64,000 nt of DNA, taken from the NCBI GenBank assembly GCA_049116315.1, contig JAGDZD010000001.1, forward strand, positions 1 through 64,000. The letters are read 5' to 3'. The DNA comes from Thalassobius sp049116315 (GTDB taxonomy: Bacteria; Pseudomonadota; Alphaproteobacteria; Rhodobacterales; Rhodobacteraceae). The notes under the pieces are model-generated. The model searched no databases and was not told the origin of the DNA. It saw only the letters and a list, made by a program, of their open reading frames with translations. A program made the translations under genes and the position numbers. Shown one piece after another: positions 61,975 through 64,000 of this stretch; positions within the stretch are counted from its first letter, which is position 1; the number at the start of each line of letters is the position of its first letter.

Positions 61975-63060
61975 TTAGGTGCCGGATTTGATCTTGGTCC
62001 ACAGACGTGTGACCACGCGCTGCACTTTGGCGCCGTAGGGGCGGGTGGTGAACAGGTTTTCCAAAGTGGCGGCGTCTGGATAGATCGCAGGATCCCCAAT
62101 CACATCCTCTTCGAGCAAAGGCTGAGAGGCGAGGTTGCCGTTGGCGTAATACACATAGTTTGATGCATCAGCCATGTTCTGCGCGTCCATGATAAAGTTC
62201 AGGAACTTATGCGCGCCTTCGGCATTGGGGGCATCCACAGGGATGGCCATCTGGTCAAACCACATCTGGGCACCTTCGGTGGCGGCGTTGTAGGCCACTT
62301 CGACGCCGTTTTCTGCTTCGGCGGCGCGATCGCGCGCTTGAAGAATGTCACCAGACCATCCCACGGCAACGCAGATGTCGCCATTGGCCAGCGCGTTGAT
62401 GTACTCCGAGCTATGGAATTTTTGGATATAGGGGCGCACAGGCATGAAGACGCCTTCAGCTTTGGCGATCACTTCGGGATCTTGGCTGTCGGGATCTTCA
62501 CCAAGGTATTTCAGCGCCGCTGGGATCATCTCTGAGGGGGCATCAAGGAAATGCACGCCACAGGCGGCCAATTTTTCCATGTTGGCTGGGTCAAAGACCA
62601 AGGCCAAAGAGTTGATCGGGGCATCTTCGCCGAGGATTTCTTTGACTTTGCCAACGTTCACTCCAATGCCAGTGGTGCCCCACATATAGTTGATAGAATA
62701 GGCGTTGCCGGGGTCGTATTGCGCCGTACGCGACGCCACAACATCCCACATGTTGTTCAGGTTTGGCAGCTGCGCCGGATCAAGTTTTTGGAACGCTCCG
62801 GCGGCAATTTGGCGCTGCAGGAAAGTGCCCGATGGGACCACGACATCATAGCCCGAGCTGCCCGCCAACATTTTGGTTTCCAGCAATTCGTTGCTGTCAA
62901 ACACGTCATAGATCAACTTGATCCCGGTTTCTGCTTCGAATTTCGTCAGCAGTTCTTCGTCAATATAATCCGACCAGTTGTACACGCGGACTTCTTCGGC
63001 GGAGGCCATTCCTGCCACCAAGGCCAAGACGGCTGATGCAGTAAGAAGTTTTTTAGTCAT
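61975..63060 (-). CDS. potF: Polyamine-binding periplasmic protein
   Basis: A 361-residue binding protein of the PotD/PotF family with signal KKLLTASAVLALVAGMASAE. Seen: VRVYNWSDYIDEELLTKFE (family start of the mature protein), YDVVVPSGTFLQRQIAAG, YMWGTTGIGVNVGKV and AVGWSGDILQARDRA. The ligand pocket Trp/Asp positions around NWSDY and WSGDI are kept. It binds putrescine or spermidine. It heads the operon, and a GntR gene lies divergent 121 nt away. Confidence 0.94.
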   Translation of the reverse strand: MTKKLLTASAVLALVAGMASAEEVRVYNWSDYIDEELLTKFEAETGIKLIYDVFDSNELLETKMLAGSSGYDVVVPSGTFLQRQIAAGAFQKLDPAQLPNLNNMWDVVASRTAQYDPGNAYSINYMWGTTGIGVNVGKVKEILGEDAPINSLALVFDPANMEKLAACGVHFLDAPSEMIPAALKYLGEDPDSQDPEVIAKAEGVFMPVRPYIQKFHSSEYINALANGDICVAVGWSGDILQARDRAAEAENGVEVAYNAATEGAQMWFDQMAIPVDAPNAEGAHKFLNFIMDAQNMADASNYVYYANGNLASQPLLEEDVIGDPAIYPDAATLENLFTTRPYGAKVQRVVTRLWTKIKSGT

Positions 63061-63102
63061 AACGTTTCTCCCAGTTGTCGCGGGTCTTGTGCCCTTATTT
63101 GG

Positions 63103-63112
63103 AATTTGATCA
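63103..63112. promoter_or_regulatory. Candidate regulator site upstream of potF
   Basis: The 10-mer AATTTGATCA, continuing to give the perfect palindrome TTGATCAA, in the gap between potF and the GntR gene. The same 10-mer lies in the promoter at 63906-63915. Confidence 0.45.
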
Positions 63113-63181
63113 AGTTTTGAGCTTCAAGGCAATATGGTAATGTTTCCACGGTGTCGTTAAACTCGCAAGGAAACGAGTTGA

Positions 63182-63883
63182 ATGATTGCGGAGAATTCAG
63201 GCGTCATGGACGGAGCTGCTGAGAAATTGACCGAAAATGAAGCGCCGCAAGTCCGGCTTCCGACACATGAAATAGTCTATCGCAAGCTGCGCGAGCAAAT
63301 CCTGTTCGGAGAGATTGCGCCGGGTCAGCCGGTGACCATCCAAGGTCTGACGGCACGGCTGGACGCTGGCATGACCCCCGTGCGTGAAGCAATCCGTCGC
63401 CTGACCGCAGAGGGTGCGCTAAAGTTCCAAGGCAATCGACGGGTGATCGTCCCGCTTTTGACCTCGCAAGACATCGAAGAGGTTATTGTTATAAGACAAT
63501 GCCTTGAGGCGCAGATGGCAGAGCGCGCCGCGCAGCGCGCCACCGATTCTGCGGTGCAAGTCTTAACGGAATTGGACGATTTGTTGGACGCGGCGATCAC
63601 GCGAGGCGATCTGACAGCCTATCTGGAATACAATTATCGCTTCCACACACAGATCTATGCCATGGCCGAGGCGCCGATATTGGCCGATCTCGCCGAGGGG
63701 CTTTGGTTGCGGTTTGGGCCGTCGTTGCGGGTGGTCTGTGGCCGGGTTGGGACGCAGAATTTGCCCGATAAGCACAAAGAGCTTTTGGCGGCTCTAAAGA
63801 GGGGCGATGCTACGGCTGCATCCAAGGCAAATTTAGATGACATGATGCAGGGGATGACCCAAGTTCGCGAGATGTTGCGTTGA
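63182..63883 (+). CDS. GntR/FCD family transcriptional regulator
   Basis: A 233-residue regulator. Winged helix at about 22-85 (REQILFGEIAPGQPVTIQGL then AGMTPVREAIRRLTAEGALK) and an FCD domain at about 95-225 with LEYNYRFHTQIYA and a final His in DKHKELLAAL. It is divergent from potF and followed by another gene on its own strand, so it probably controls polyamine uptake and use. AAGGAAA lies about ten bases before the ATG. Confidence 0.9.
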   Translation: MIAENSGVMDGAAEKLTENEAPQVRLPTHEIVYRKLREQILFGEIAPGQPVTIQGLTARLDAGMTPVREAIRRLTAEGALKFQGNRRVIVPLLTSQDIEEVIVIRQCLEAQMAERAAQRATDSAVQVLTELDDLLDAAITRGDLTAYLEYNYRFHTQIYAMAEAPILADLAEGLWLRFGPSLRVVCGRVGTQNLPDKHKELLAALKRGDATAASKANLDDMMQGMTQVREMLR

Positions 63884-63893
63884 ATCGATTCGA

Positions 63894-63921
63894 TTGACAC
63901 TGCAAAATTTGATCATATTCT
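63894..63921 (+). promoter_or_regulatory. Promoter upstream of the last gene
   Basis: TTGACA (63894-63899), a 16-nt spacer and TATTCT (63916-63921), 58 nt before the next ATG. The spacer contains AATTTGATCA (63906-63915), which also occurs before potF, so the GntR protein may bind here. Confidence 0.6.
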
Positions 63922-63979
63922 AGTCGCAACCCAGCCGGACAGCCGTCCGGGGTGATCCCTGTTCAACGACGAGGTGCTT

Positions 63980-64000
63980 ATGTCTACGATCTCGAACCAC
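63980..64000 (+). CDS. Start of an unidentified gene (cut by window)
   Basis: Only ATG and six codons (MSTISNH) are visible before the window ends. GAGGTG lies six bases upstream, and a good promoter precedes it. Position next to polyamine transport suggests a polyamine-catabolic enzyme such as a putrescine-type aminotransferase, but the sequence here cannot show it. Confidence 0.5.

Overview
The window reads as chromosomal DNA of a marine alphaproteobacterium of the Roseobacter group (Rhodobacterales). Supporting signs are moderate-to-high GC, the dxs-ispA-xseB-deacetylase block, the PetP/PetR-like regulator pair, the short alphaproteobacterial IlvE, the gltD-gltB pair beside uppP and a complex I NDUFA9-like gene, and several ABC systems for osmolytes, sugars and polyamines. 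No rRNA, CRISPR array or intact mobile element was seen. The genus is not resolved.

Layout. 0-17 kb is mostly housekeeping: exonuclease III (cut by the window edge), a YbbN-like thioredoxin, LON-domain and Trm112 proteins, chorismate synthase, an HD protein, a CcdA/thioredoxin pair, a DMT exporter, a cupin protein, HU, AMP nucleosidase, the isoprenoid block dxs-ispA-xseB with a deacetylase-like gene, and petP-petR. 17-28 kb has ilvE, a fructokinase facing a ROK regulator, a degenerate receiver-like protein, an HxlR regulator, and a six-gene polyol operon: binding protein, two permeases, AraC regulator, mannitol 2-dehydrogenase, ATPase. Mannitol or sorbitol would be imported, oxidised to fructose and phosphorylated by the nearby kinase.

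28-44 kb is the accessory part. It starts with a frameshifted tyrosine-integrase pseudogene and a secreted RTX-type calcium-binding protein, then about 0.9 kb of gene-free DNA. A ten-gene leftward catabolic operon follows: DUF1330 protein, GldA-like dehydrogenase, ribose-type ABC transporter, aldo/keto reductase, lactonase-type amidohydrolase, cupin and SDR. A divergent GntR/FCD regulator with an apparent second winged helix sits beside it. The block ends at a truncated integrase next to tRNA-Leu(CAG), the usual architecture of an integrated island. The substrate of this operon is not evident, and it is the best candidate here for an undescribed pathway.

44-64 kb returns to core genes: NDUFA9-like protein, UppP, glutamate synthase GltD/GltB, a secreted DUF4189 protein, MtgA, a glutathione transferase, QueG, MsrB/MsrA and a DMT transporter. 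It ends with a polyamine operon (PotF-, PotA-, PotB- and PotC-like proteins plus a PuuB-like oxidase), a divergent GntR regulator and the first codons of another gene. The binding-protein genes of all three ABC operons are followed by GC-rich stem-loops before the membrane components, a layout that usually keeps the binding protein in excess.
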